From: Canna indica
Lineage: Eukaryota; Streptophyta; Magnoliopsida; Zingiberales; Cannaceae
Length of the DNA stretch: 64,000 nt
Direction: 5' to 3'
Assembly: GCA_034359265.1 (NCBI GenBank)
Contig: CP136898.1
Span: 5,954,501-6,018,500, forward strand
Positions 14,301 through 22,400 of the stretch are shown here, piece after piece. The notes beneath the pieces were generated by a model. The model had not been told where the DNA came from, did not search any database, and saw only the letters and a program-made list of their open reading frames with translations. Numbering within the stretch: position 1 is the stretch's first letter; each line of letters begins with the position of its first letter. A program made the position numbers and the translations under genes.

Positions 14301-16832
14301 AGAAAAAACTGGAGAAAAAAATAAATAAACCCTAGGGCTGCTCTGATATCATGTTGAGCCCCAAAAGTCTATTTTTATTAATCATAGAAAAGGCCTATAT
14401 ATAAGCCATAGAAAACATAAGCTAAGCCTAGGAACAATATAAGCTAACTTATACCAACAATGAATACAATATAAAAACTATTATATTTAACACCGACTAT
14501 ATATTCGGCCGCCTTATTTAAGAACATCTCCTTCGCAAGTGCTAAGCTGAGAGATTCTTTTGGAGCGATCCTAGGATGGAATTTGAGATTCAGGCATCTG
14601 GTTCCTATTGATTTGCTCAATAATCTAGTGAGCGACATGGCCCCTCACCTAGAAGCTGCCGGAGCCGCTTCGCTTACTTGGATATGGAACAACAACAGAA
14701 TCTACACTACGAACCGCTTCTACCACATCCTGAACTTCAGAGGAGTCAGAGATGTTAAGGCACCCTACCCTTGGCAGAAGGGATGTCCCCCGGCTTGCTC
14801 CATGAACAGTTGGCTCATAGAAAGACGTCGGTTGCTTACCAAGGATAGACTCTTATCTTGGAATTTAACGGTTTGTTCGACATGCACCCTCTGCAACGTT
14901 TGTGATGAGACGCATGCACACCTATTCACAAATTGTGCTTTCTCCGTGGAGGGATGGCGTTCTTTCCTCAGGTTATCACACGCCAACTTCTTTCCGTTAG
15001 ACTTCAAACCTTGGGATAATCAGCGTCCAGGGAAGTCCAAGACGAATTTATTCCGCTTCCGCCTGATCATGATATGGAGACAGAAGATTTGGCATGAGCG
15101 TAATACTAGGCTCTTTGACAATCAGAGCAGTACGCCACAGGACCTCGCCGCAGAAGCAGCTGTTTTCCTTGCTCTGCAGTGCGTCCCCAGGACCTCGCCG
15201 CAGAAGCAACTGATTTCCTTGCTCTTTTGTAACCGGACCGGTTCCTCTTGGAACTCGGTGTTTCGGCCCGCTCCGGCTTTTACCTTAACTGTTTTTTTTC
15301 TCTATCTCTCCCTCCCCCATCTTGTATTCCCTTCATTCCTCTTGAATTGAATACAAGATTTCCGTTCTCAAAAAAAAGAAGAAGCTATTCTTTATGAACC
15401 AAAACTGTGCAATTAAGAAACAAGCTATACAAGTGTAGCAGAAATGAGGTAGCTGAATAATGCTTCATGAACAACTTGGTGTATATCTAATAGAGGATAA
15501 TTAAGTGAAAATATATTTAGATGGTACAGACATGTCCAGAGGAGACATATAAGCGTTGTAAATGGTCAATGGGTGGAAACAAGGTATTGGTAGACCTAAG
15601 AAAACTTTGCATAAAACAATAATAAGTTAATTTAAATGGCCTTCGTACAATTAGAGATTTGGCCTTAATTAACTTAGGCCAATGATAGGAAAAGATCCAT
15701 GTGACCAACTACAAATACTTGATTTTTATGGCAATAGAAAAATTTCTAACTTGCTACTGTTGCACACAACAAAATACTCAAAGTTTCTATTGAAGTTAAT
15801 TGTCTTGAACAGAAGGTGGATTCAATAAAATGACATAGTTACTTCTGTAGAATTCTCCTTGACTATGTCATGGTTTTCCTGATGATTTTGATCAGCCTCT
15901 TTTTCAGCCTCGGTATAAGCTACAATTCAAATAGACTCAGTGGATCCAATGAGCTCGATTCTGCTATTGAAATTCTTAAACTTGCAATCACTGATGGTAG
16001 AAACAGCTTAAAACTTGAAAACATCTGCAACCTTCTTTGATAATTGATTCTTGTATCATGACCTCGGGGACTATGGTGTGTGATTCTGGGATAAAAAATT
16101 GTCAGCTAGAAAGAGATGCCAAATAAGTTCGTACTACGAAACCATTTGCTTTAGCTTTTGGCGTATGCTTCAGTACTGACCTTAGTGCTAGGACATGTCT
16201 TTCAGTGCTCTTATGTGCACTGAGAAGAAGAGCAAATTGTGCTTTGCAGTGAAAAAATTGTAGAAAACACATTCTTCTTTTCTCGTTCATTATTAAGCTC
16301 TTTTCATATTTATGTAATACAATTTTGTTATATATTTGTATTAGTTGTTTTAAGTTAGGCTTTTAACCGGGGATGTGGGCAGAACTACACAGAATGCCCT
16401 GCGTTAGAATGTTTCCTAAATGAAAGCTATTTTCTTTCCAAGGGGGATCCGATTCTATGGTATTTGCTCAGAACATTATTGTCCTTTGGAATGCCAATAA
16501 TAAAATCAATTACTCATATTTGAACTATTAAAGGACTCTGTAAACAACTAATCTAGTTATGATTCATTGGAGAAGCAACAGAATTTGTCAGCACAGGGAT
16601 CATATGTTTCTTTCTTATTACAGGGATGGATGTCATTACCAACATTGCAACCATTCCCACATACAAGCCAGCTGAAAGGATTCGTCAATTTAATGATTTC
16701 GCAAAGTTCATTGGAGACGAGAGGGCTCAGACTGCTCGTACAATGTGGAATCGGCCTCTTGAAACAGTTTTTATCAGCGACTGTGGAGAGCTGAAGGTGG
16801 CAACTCCTTCGCTTTCACCCAGCTTACCCTAA
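2309..16832 (+). CDS. CYP28: Thylakoid-lumen cyclophilin-like protein, CYP28 type, two exons
   Basis: Exons are 2309-3047 and 16624-16832. The GT-AG intron falls inside a Gly codon (G|GG), so LEG joins MDVITN in frame, giving 315 residues. The N-terminus is a Ser/Arg-rich plastid transit peptide followed by a twin-Arg (residues 45-46) and a hydrophobic Ser/Leu stretch ending GVAD, as in Tat-dependent lumenal signals. The divergent cyclophilin domain covers roughly residues 110-305, with PLGRVVFGLYG, KIFQGQFFLAGRQ and EFLVTTGPGP, and the protein ends DCGELKVATPSLSPSLP. The canonical catalytic Arg appears as Lys and the usual QGGD block is absent, so peptidyl-prolyl isomerase activity is doubtful. 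Length and C-terminus fit Arabidopsis CYP28 better than other lumenal cyclophilins, by memory. The intron is 13,576 bp, swollen by nested transposons. Confidence 0.85.
3600..3809 (+). mobile_element. RTE-type LINE relic, left fragment
   Basis: Positions 3695-3739 read MLFANDIVFADET, matching the catalytic LFADDIVLVDET block of plant RTE-clade reverse transcriptases, with one catalytic Asp changed to Asn. Flanking frames are broken by stops. The matching 3' portion resumes at 15400, beyond the L1 element that split it. Confidence 0.65.
3810..3826. repeat. Left 17-bp target-site duplication of the L1 element
   Basis: agctattctttatgaac occurs here and again, without a mismatch, at 15383-15399, directly after the A-rich tail of the LINE. 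Confidence 0.92.
3895..6459 (+). pseudogene. L1 ORF1 (nucleic-acid-binding protein), broken
   Basis: The segment opens MGDHGWTLVTKSKSGRR and carries one clear zinc knuckle, CFNCTRPGHLARSC (C-x2-C-x4-H-x4-C), followed by a second knuckle cut by a TGA. Downstream frames contain a DUF4283-like region (FFELIGPPELQVGLQLRG, 4800-4860). A C-terminal basic segment with RRSCRISSKHS (about 6190-6230) is typical of plant L1 ORF1. Several stops and frame changes occur along its length, so no intact protein is made. Confidence 0.7.
6500..8189 (+). pseudogene. L1 ORF2 5' part: endonuclease and start of reverse transcriptase, broken
   Basis: Endonuclease landmarks are NVRGL near 6520, GDFNMT near 6930, KLDRILVN near 7090 and LSDHNPLL near 7170. 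The reverse transcriptase begins with KAPDPDGLTMEFYQKF (7880-7925), then IVLIPKSSGA and ENFRPISL, and KQGAFIKGRNSL just before the solo LTR. Stops interrupt the frame at several places, for example 7054-7056, 7700-7702 and 7925-7927. Confidence 0.8.
8185..8189. repeat. Left 5-bp duplication flanking a solo LTR
   Basis: tcttg is repeated at 9989-9993 on the other side of the inserted LTR. Reading across one copy restores the reverse-transcriptase frame as RNSL-DCLMTAHETIWECK. Confidence 0.85.
8190..9988. mobile_element. Solo LTR inserted in the L1 reverse transcriptase
   Basis: The insert begins TGTTGGGTGAAATGGC and ends GACTAACA (TG...CA), is flanked by a 5-bp duplication, and contains no protein domains. 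It is therefore an LTR left by recombination between two LTRs. A 453-bp hAT element plus its 8-bp duplication sits inside, so the LTR itself is about 1.34 kb. The superfamily (Gypsy or Copia) cannot be told from the LTR alone. Confidence 0.82.
9081..9549. mobile_element. Non-autonomous hAT element with 8-bp target duplication
   Basis: The element itself is 9089-9541 (453 bp), with terminal inverted repeats TAGGGCTGTCCATT and AATGGACAGCCCTA. It is flanked by ACCGCCCG at 9081-9088 and again at 9542-9549. The interior is dominated by GGTTCGG/CCGAACC motifs and an AT-rich core, with no transposase. An 8-bp duplication with these tips is diagnostic of the hAT superfamily. Confidence 0.9.
9989..10661 (+). 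pseudogene. L1 ORF2 middle part: reverse transcriptase catalytic domain
   Basis: After the LTR the frame resumes with MTAHETIWECKR, then IDFAEAFDTVNWDF, GVRQGNPLSPLLFNLV, the catalytic FFADDLLLFC near 10375, and YLGLPLRDGG. This 219-codon stretch has no internal stop, and the FADD aspartates are intact. It is cut at KVDST near 10660, where sequence of an antisense Copia element takes over. Confidence 0.85.
11041..12204 (-). pseudogene. Copia integrase domain
   Basis: A 387-codon open frame. It starts within the zinc-binding GAG-pre-integrase segment (CEACELGKHHRVPFP), then reads HSDIWGPSP, FVTFIDDHTRMTWVFLL, LRTDNAREY and SQQNGVVERKNRHLLD, typical of a Copia integrase core with its catalytic Asp and Glu. 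The C-terminal part carries the proline-rich linker seen before reverse transcriptase. The next region (11040-10665) is the RT start, broken by stops and internal deletions. Confidence 0.85.
12375..12713 (-). pseudogene. Copia protease domain
   Basis: The frame reads FWILDSGDSNHMSGN, where the usual aspartic-protease signature is DSGATNHM. It continues with VRIADGSTSPI and PKFPVNLLSISQLT, the standard order in Copia polyproteins. It is separated by stops from gag upstream and integrase downstream. Confidence 0.8.
12837..13610 (-). pseudogene. Copia gag (UBN2 type) with a zinc knuckle
   Basis: The frame starts MSNTMMDPKTATLSTY at 13610 and contains KLNGTNYILWTRVF. A TGA at 13431-13433 sits where a Trp is expected in KYSDWEAND. 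It then runs open through TAKSMWDSLKKTY and LEEGASIQEFYATL to the CCHC-like CIHCERTNHSPHRC at its end. A single G-to-A change on the coding strand explains the internal stop. Confidence 0.8.
13640..14337 (-). other. Long Copia leader with a short tandem repeat
   Basis: About 700 bases separate the primer-binding site from gag. On the plus strand, 13765-13845 holds five or six imperfect copies of a ~15-base unit, gcttggagaagctag. The GC-rich remainder gives open frames on both strands, but none resembles a known protein, so none is called. Confidence 0.6.
14338..14351 (-). other. Copia primer-binding site
   Basis: The minus strand reads tgatatcagagcag immediately after the LTR. It differs in one base from TGGTATCAGAGC, the site complementary to initiator methionine tRNA used by plant Copia elements. 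Confidence 0.8.
14352..14492 (-). repeat. 5' LTR of the Copia element, 141 bp
   Basis: On the minus strand it starts TGTTAAATATAATAG and ends GGGCTCAACA, directly before the primer-binding site. At 141 bp it is short for a Copia LTR. A TATA-like motif (tatatatagg) lies within it. Confidence 0.75.
14493..15240 (+). pseudogene. L1 ORF2 C-terminal zinc-binding (zf-RVT) region
   Basis: The frame resumes as LFKNISFASAKLRDSFG and continues through TWIWNNNRIYTTNRFYH. It then shows the zf-RVT pattern: CPPACSMNSWL, CSTCTLCNVCDETHAHLFTN and C-x-FSVEGW. This region follows reverse transcriptase in plant L1 ORF2. A 50-bp tandem duplication (about 15138-15228) lies at its 3' end. Confidence 0.8.
15320..15358 (+). 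other. Stem-loop at the 3' end of the L1 element
   Basis: tcttgtattc (15320-15329) and gaatacaaga (15349-15358) are perfect 10-base complements with a 19-base loop. They lie just upstream of the A-rich tail. Such 3' structures can be recognised by LINE reverse transcriptases; that role is inferred here. Confidence 0.55.
15383..15399. repeat. Right 17-bp target-site duplication of the L1 element
   Basis: Identical to 3810-3826; it directly follows the A-rich tail. Confidence 0.92.
15400..15735 (+). mobile_element. RTE-type LINE relic, right fragment
   Basis: In broken frames the sequence reads SVAEMR (about 15436), FRWYRHVQRRH (15518-15550), GRPKKTLHKTI (15589-15620) and, near 15690, a WRKRIHV-like stretch. 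These are the C-terminal landmarks of plant RTE reverse transcriptases (VAEMRMLRWM, HVQRRP, GRPKKTW, W-x-x-RIHVADP). Together with 3600-3809 it shows that the L1 landed in an older RTE copy. Confidence 0.7.
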
Positions 16833-17310
16833 CATTCATATTCTTGTAGAGAGACTTCTCTACATTGACATATACTTCTATATTTTATTCTTGAAAACTG
16901 TATACCAAATCTTATATGAATAGGAGTCATTTTTTTTGAGGAAAATATATGTAGGAGTCATTTCGTGGCTTATATTCTTACATTTTGTTCACATGTAGCT
17001 TTGGGACATCCACAAATATAATTGCCATACAAGATCCAGCATAACAAATGGTAGAATGTATTTTTTGTTGTTAGTAACAATAAAATGTTTATATTTTTAT
17101 AACTAGCTATACTCTTGAATTGTTCAGTTTTGCTCCCTGTCTAACTTTATCAGGTTCAAGTATTAGCTAGGCTTTGCATTTTTAACCTGAATATTTCTAT
17201 GTTGGGAAATGGTAGAATGTATTTTTTTGTTGTTATTAACAATAAAATGTTTATATTTTTGATAAGTAGCCATAACTGATGCTGCAAGTGGCATTATTAT
17301 CATACTCTTG

Positions 17311-17540
17311 AATTTTTCAATTTTGTTCCCAATTTTGATGTTTTAGGTCTTTTGATGAGGTGCAGCATAGTTTAGTAACAGCAATGTATGAATTTTTCAA
17401 TTTTGTTCCCAATTTTGATGCTTTAGGTCTTTTGATGAGGTGGAGCATAGTTTAGTAATAGCAATGTATGAATTTTTCAATTTTGTTCCCAATTTTGATG
17501 CTTTAGGTCTTATTTTGATGAAGTGCAGTTTGGTAATAGC
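17311..17540. repeat. Tandem repeat, 80-bp unit, nearly three copies
   Basis: The unit beginning aatttttcaattttgttccc recurs at 17311, 17391 and 17471. The first two copies are nearly identical. The third diverges after about 50 bases by small insertions and deletions. Confidence 0.85.
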
Positions 17541-18276
17541 AATATATGACATTGTATGGTATTATATGGTATTGTACCATACATATTTTATTTGGAAAGA
17601 TAATATGATATGATACGATTAAATGCGGGCCGATCAAAGTAAAAGTCTAATATGATAAGAGTAAATAAATTGCATAAGAGAAATTATAAATTTTAATTTA
17701 GAGTATTTTAAAAATAAAATTTTATTAAATCATGAGAATTTACTAAATTCATGATTTAAAAATTTAATTAAAATTTATAATTTTTAAACTATAAGATTAT
17801 CATCATAAATCATGATCATCATTTCGAAGTCTTCTCAAACAAAAGATTGAACAATATCATATCATGAAAAATTATATCTTATCATAAAACAAACAAGGGA
17901 TTAATTTCACACTTGTGCCAATCCTAGTGTGAAAACTATAGTTTCGTGATTAATTAAGGTGGACATCAATGATCAAGTTTGCAAGCACTCTGCAATTGAT
18001 TAAATAAACGAGATGTCAAAGTTTATAGATAAAACCCAACCACAATGCTTAAAAAAAAATTAGTAAACAAATTATGGAGTCAAAGGTAGCACAATTTGAA
18101 GTTTTAAGCCCAATAAAAAGACTTTCCCAAAGTAATAATGGTTACTTGCCATGTACATATGTATTAAGAGTCAAAAACTACCAACCAAACCTTCACCAAC
18201 CCTGATTAAATTGCTCCATTAAGCTAATACTAATCATGATACAATGGACGGTCGTGAATGATTCCCCGCCACGATA

Positions 18277-18288
18277 CGATCCGACGGC
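18277..18288. promoter_or_regulatory. cgatccgacggc promoter-type motif
   Basis: Its reverse complement, gccgtcggatcg, resembles motifs at 32213-32226 and 35963-35976 in GC-rich islands. Short motifs of this GCCGTNNGATC type recur in plant promoters. The function here is inferred from its place upstream of the DnaJ leader exon. Confidence 0.3.
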
Positions 18289-18364
18289 TGCCGTTTAATT
18301 TCGTGCAGCAGTTGGACGGCATCCGAATACCTAACTCACATCCATTTATTGGCCGCCGTCTCTT

Positions 18365-18467
18365 ATCGCATTCTCGCACGAGCACGAGCAGGACGCCTCG
18401 CCCGCGCGCCTGAGAGAGGGGGAAGGGAGACCTCCGCCTCATTCCTCGCTGCTGCTGCCGGTTCTGG
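18365..18467 (+). other. Probable non-coding first exon (5' UTR) of the DnaJ gene
   Basis: A GC-rich stretch ends in ggttctg followed by the consensus donor gtgaga at 18468. A matching acceptor (ttaccgcag) lies at 19448-19456, about 35 bases upstream of the start codon at 19491. The transcription start was not determined. Confidence 0.45.
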
Positions 18468-19490
18468 TGAGAAGAAGCCCTCTCCCCACTCACGGGATTT
18501 CGGCCCCGAATCGGTTTGGCGGTGTTCGGTGGTCTCTGAGTTTTATGTTTTTGTTTTGTTCTTCTTTCTTTTCCCCTTTTTCTTGTCGCGGAAGTAAGAA
18601 TCCTTTTTAACGAGGTCAATACTGGTGGAAGTTTGCAAGTGGGTTTCCCGTTCTGCAATTGGCGCGCTTGATGCGATCAATTCTTGTTAGGTCGGAGATG
18701 CAGAGATATATCCTGGTGGTTCTGAAGGCAGTGCGTTGGAGACTTGGAGATTGATTTTTTTGACTGTTAAGGTGGAGGCTTTGGTGGAATAGAACGATTA
18801 GAGAGTTGGATACGTCCAGTGTGGTAACTTGTGGCTGGATTGAGAATGCGAGCCATTCAGTAAAAAAAAGAGAGAGAATGCGAGCTATTTGATAATGATT
18901 TGTTGCATTCAGAGTTCTGTCCAACGGCAGGGTGGTAGGGTTATTTTTCCTGGATTGGATTCATCTGAAATCGAAGTGGCTAAAGTGGTATCCAGGTGAA
19001 GGAGGGATCATGGATAAACGTTGGAATTATGTGTGTATAGTTAATTTTTATCATGATATAACATCGGAAAACCATAGTATGATATCTAGAAAGACTTTGA
19101 GAATACTTGACTAGTATTGTTTAATAAATGGTACAGATTGGCCTACTGGATATTGGGTAAGTCTATGTACTATGAAACTCTTGTAGTTGGTGATGTATAT
19201 AGGTTTATGACTACGTGCAGAAATTAGTTAATGGTCATTTTATGTTCATGGATTATATTAGATTCACTAGAGTCCAATGATTGTGGTTAACAGAAACAAA
19301 ATGCTGTACAACATATCTAATTGTTCATCTTTTTTTCTTTTAACTGGAGAAGGTAAAAATGTGTAGACTGAAGAAAATATAGGATGTGAAGATTTGATCT
19401 TATCACTTTGTGCTCTTATTGATGCCAGAAAGCTTATAATCCTTTTCTTACCGCAGGGAGAAAAGTAGACTGTTGAACTTGCTCTGTCTA

Positions 19491-22400
19491 ATGGCAATTG
19501 TACCATGTAGAGGTACTTCAGTGCCTCAGTTGCGACTACAACCTCAAGGGATATTTAGAAATGCATCTCCAGGGGCCAAGGCTTGTTGTTTGACTAACAT
19601 GATTTTGATGCCTCAAGCCAGGTGCGAATTACTATTTTATCTATATATTATGTGTAAATGAGCAATATGATTATTATTTTTGAATCATTGATTTTTTCCC
19701 CTTATCTTCCAGTGTTGTCAAATAGCGGCCATGGCGTGGCGGATTTTGCTAAATCCGCCACACAAACCGCAATGTTGCGGTTTCTGTGTGGCACTGTGTG
19801 GCGCTCACCATCCGCCATGGCGGAAATGGCGCTACTTCACTTTTTTTTTAATTTTTTTTTTAAAAGTAAGGGTGTTTGTGTAATTTTTTTAGAAGGGTTA
19901 AAATTAAAACCCTAAACTTCTTCATATGGCTTGAGGCTGTTCCCACTTAAAAATTTTCCACCCGCGGCTGCTCCATTCCGGCGATGAAATCCGGCAATGA
20001 GCTCCGGCAAGGAGTTCCGGTGGCAAAATAACAATTTTTAATGTTTTTTAAGGTATTTCTCTCCCATTCACTTCTCTTCTTCATATCATTAATTTTTTCT
20101 TGTTTTTTAGATTATTTCCTCTCTCTTTTCTCTCCCATACATATGTGCAGATTTTTTTTTCCGGTTTCTTTCGATTTTACTTCTGTTTTCTTTTCTTTTT
20201 TCTTGTTTCTGTTTTCTTTTTTTTCTTGTTTTCTTTTTTTTCCTCTTTCTATTCTGTTTTCTACTTTTCTTTTTTACTTATGTTTTTTTTTCTTTCTTTC
20301 TTATTTGCGGCTCTTGTTTTTTTACTTCTGTTCAATTCTTTTTTTTCACGTCTGTTTTTTTTTCTTTCTGTTTCTTTCTTTCATACTTTTGTTTTTTTTC
20401 TGTTTCTCTTCTGTTTTTTAGTTCTATACTTCTGTTTTTGTTTCTTTCTTTTATGTTATTCATTTATTCATTTCTGTTTTTTTACTTCTGCAATTTTCTT
20501 CATTCTTTTTTTACTTCGGTGGGTATATTTTTTTCTCCTATTTTTTTTCTTTCATTTGATCATTTGATCATTTCAATTTCATTTTTCTACTTATGTTTTT
20601 TATTCTGTTTCTTTCATTTCAGTTTTCATTTGATCATTTGAATGAGAGCTTCTCATTCAACTTTTTTAAAAAAAAATTCTGAAAATGTTGATGTTCTTAT
20701 TAGTGCTTGCTGCTTAGTTGTAGTTATATGCATATATATATATACACGGCCGCCATGCTTCCGCCATTGGCCGCAACGCCATCCGCCATATCTGTATGGC
20801 GGATTTTTGGCTTTCCGCCATGAGCCGCCATCCGCCATTAATAACACTGTTATCTTCACAATTAACAATTTTTGCATTCAAATAATATCAAATAGCCTAT
20901 GTTTATTCAATCTGATGTGGTTCTTTTTGGTTTTCAACTGGCAATAAGCCCTTGTGCATTGTATATATGTATAGTGTATATAGGACATAGTTAATTGAAT
21001 TCTAAAATTGAGACCCTGGTCTACATCATGTTGTCAGTAAACACGTGCATATAACTAAAGATCCAAATACATTGTGTTTATTCCTCTTGTTCTCTTTTTC
21101 ATTCTTGATATTTAACTTGTGTATAGACTATGCATGTTACAACTTACTTGTCCAAGAATCTTACAAAAGGATCTTTGTTAGGGTTTGGTATCTAATCATG
21201 GATATATTTCAATACTTTTGATACTTTTATCTAGCATATCCACTGCGCACTTGTCCTTGTAAATTATAATTTGATTATAAGCTACCTACGTCAGCCAAGA
21301 GTCTTAACTTCTTTATTAAGGTATACTCAACTATGTCCATTCAAGAAAAAAATGGTGATTGGTGAGGTTAAACATTAAAGGCCAATTTACTCACTCCCAT
21401 GTCATGGTACATTTCTCATTCATACATTTTTTTGTTGTATGCTCATGCACATTCCTGCCGGATTAATTATCTGGTGAAAATGATCCCAAACAACTGTGTA
21501 ACTTAGAAATTGCATCTATATAATGTTACCTCTTGAAATCTAAGATTTCTATCGCTCCATCTCACTAGTTTCTTGTTCTTTGCAGTCCTTCATGGAACTA
21601 TATGGCATCATCACATGCAAGTTTTCTTGCTCAAGTGCCTTCATCTGCTCTATTTAATAAAGGGCCAGGCATAAATAATAGCCGTAATAGTGGAGCACGG
21701 TTTGTCGTTAGAGCTGATGCGGTGAGCTTGATTCTCTTTTTAACTTTCGCCACTGAATATTGAAAAAATTGATCAGTGATTCAGAAGTTTTTTTTAAAAA
21801 TATGTCTATTATCTCTCTTTTTAAAAAATGTGGTATTATCTTTTGCAGGATTATTATTCTGTCCTTGGTGTATCAAAAAATGCAAGTAAATCAGAAATAA
21901 AGAGTGGTGAGTAACATTCATGATGCTCATTGTCTTTACTGTTTGCTCTTGTTGTGGTTATTGCCAATTGCTTTTTTATTAATAGGCCTCTTATGATCTT
22001 ATGCAATTTTGATATAATTTAAGAACTTAAGAAGACAAACATATATTATCCATAAATCATGTTTCAGAAAAAAATTGACAGGAAGCTTTCTTATTTTGCA
22101 ATAAGCAACATGACCTTTTGCAAATCTTATTACTAGTGAATATATACATTTGGACAATGGAGATATATTTATTCCATTTGATCAAGTTTTCAAATTTTGG
22201 ATAAATAAATATTAGATCGGGCAATGGGTTTTGACAAAATTTCAATTATTTATTTTTAACTTTTAAAAGATTGACTATTTTATGATCTTGTCATTATTAT
22301 GTTTGAAGCGAACCATTATTTATTTGGTACTTTATCTTTTGAATTTTAAGTATGCAATTTCTGTGTAAAATTAGGGGTGGAATCAGGTTGGGTTTTGGGC

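Larger units (their letters stand above)
10665..14492 (-). mobile_element. Truncated Ty1/Copia element, antisense to the LINE
   Basis: Read on the minus strand it has a 5' LTR (14352-14492), a methionine-tRNA primer-binding site (14338-14351), a long leader, gag, protease, integrase, and the start of reverse transcriptase. The last includes LKKAIYVLKQSPRAWFDKLSK, interrupted by the truncation point near 10665. The RT active site, RNase H and 3' LTR are missing. The left junction has no LTR end or target duplication, so a deletion removed the 3' half of the Copia together with the adjoining LINE segment. Confidence 0.87.
3827..15382 (+). mobile_element. L1-type LINE, interrupted by two later insertions
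   Basis: The element is bounded by a perfect 17-bp target duplication and ends in an A-rich tail (15370-15382). In order it carries ORF1 with a CCHC knuckle (about 3895-6459), an endonuclease (6500-7220), reverse transcriptase (7700-8189 and 9989-10661), and the C-terminal zf-RVT region (14493-15240). A solo LTR splits the reverse transcriptase after GRNSL. An antisense Copia remnant replaces the stretch between the RT thumb and zf-RVT; about 1 kb of LINE sequence seems to be missing there. Many stops and frame breaks make it immobile. Confidence 0.9.
16833..18364. other. Spacer between CYP28 and the DnaJ gene
   Basis: AT-rich and without coding exons. It holds a duplicated segment (ggtagaatgtattttt at 17051 and again at 17210) and an 80-bp tandem repeat annotated separately. 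The final ~150 bases become GC-rich and form the promoter of the DnaJ gene. Confidence 0.6.

Noticed and set aside
13827..14328. Open frames of 144 and 98 codons on the plus strand
   Set aside because: They lie in the untranslated leader of the antisense Copia element and owe their length to GC richness.
20041..20641. Long Phe/Ser-rich open frames on the plus strand
   Set aside because: They exist in overlapping frames because the DNA is a T/C tract without stop codons; no domain or codon bias supports them.
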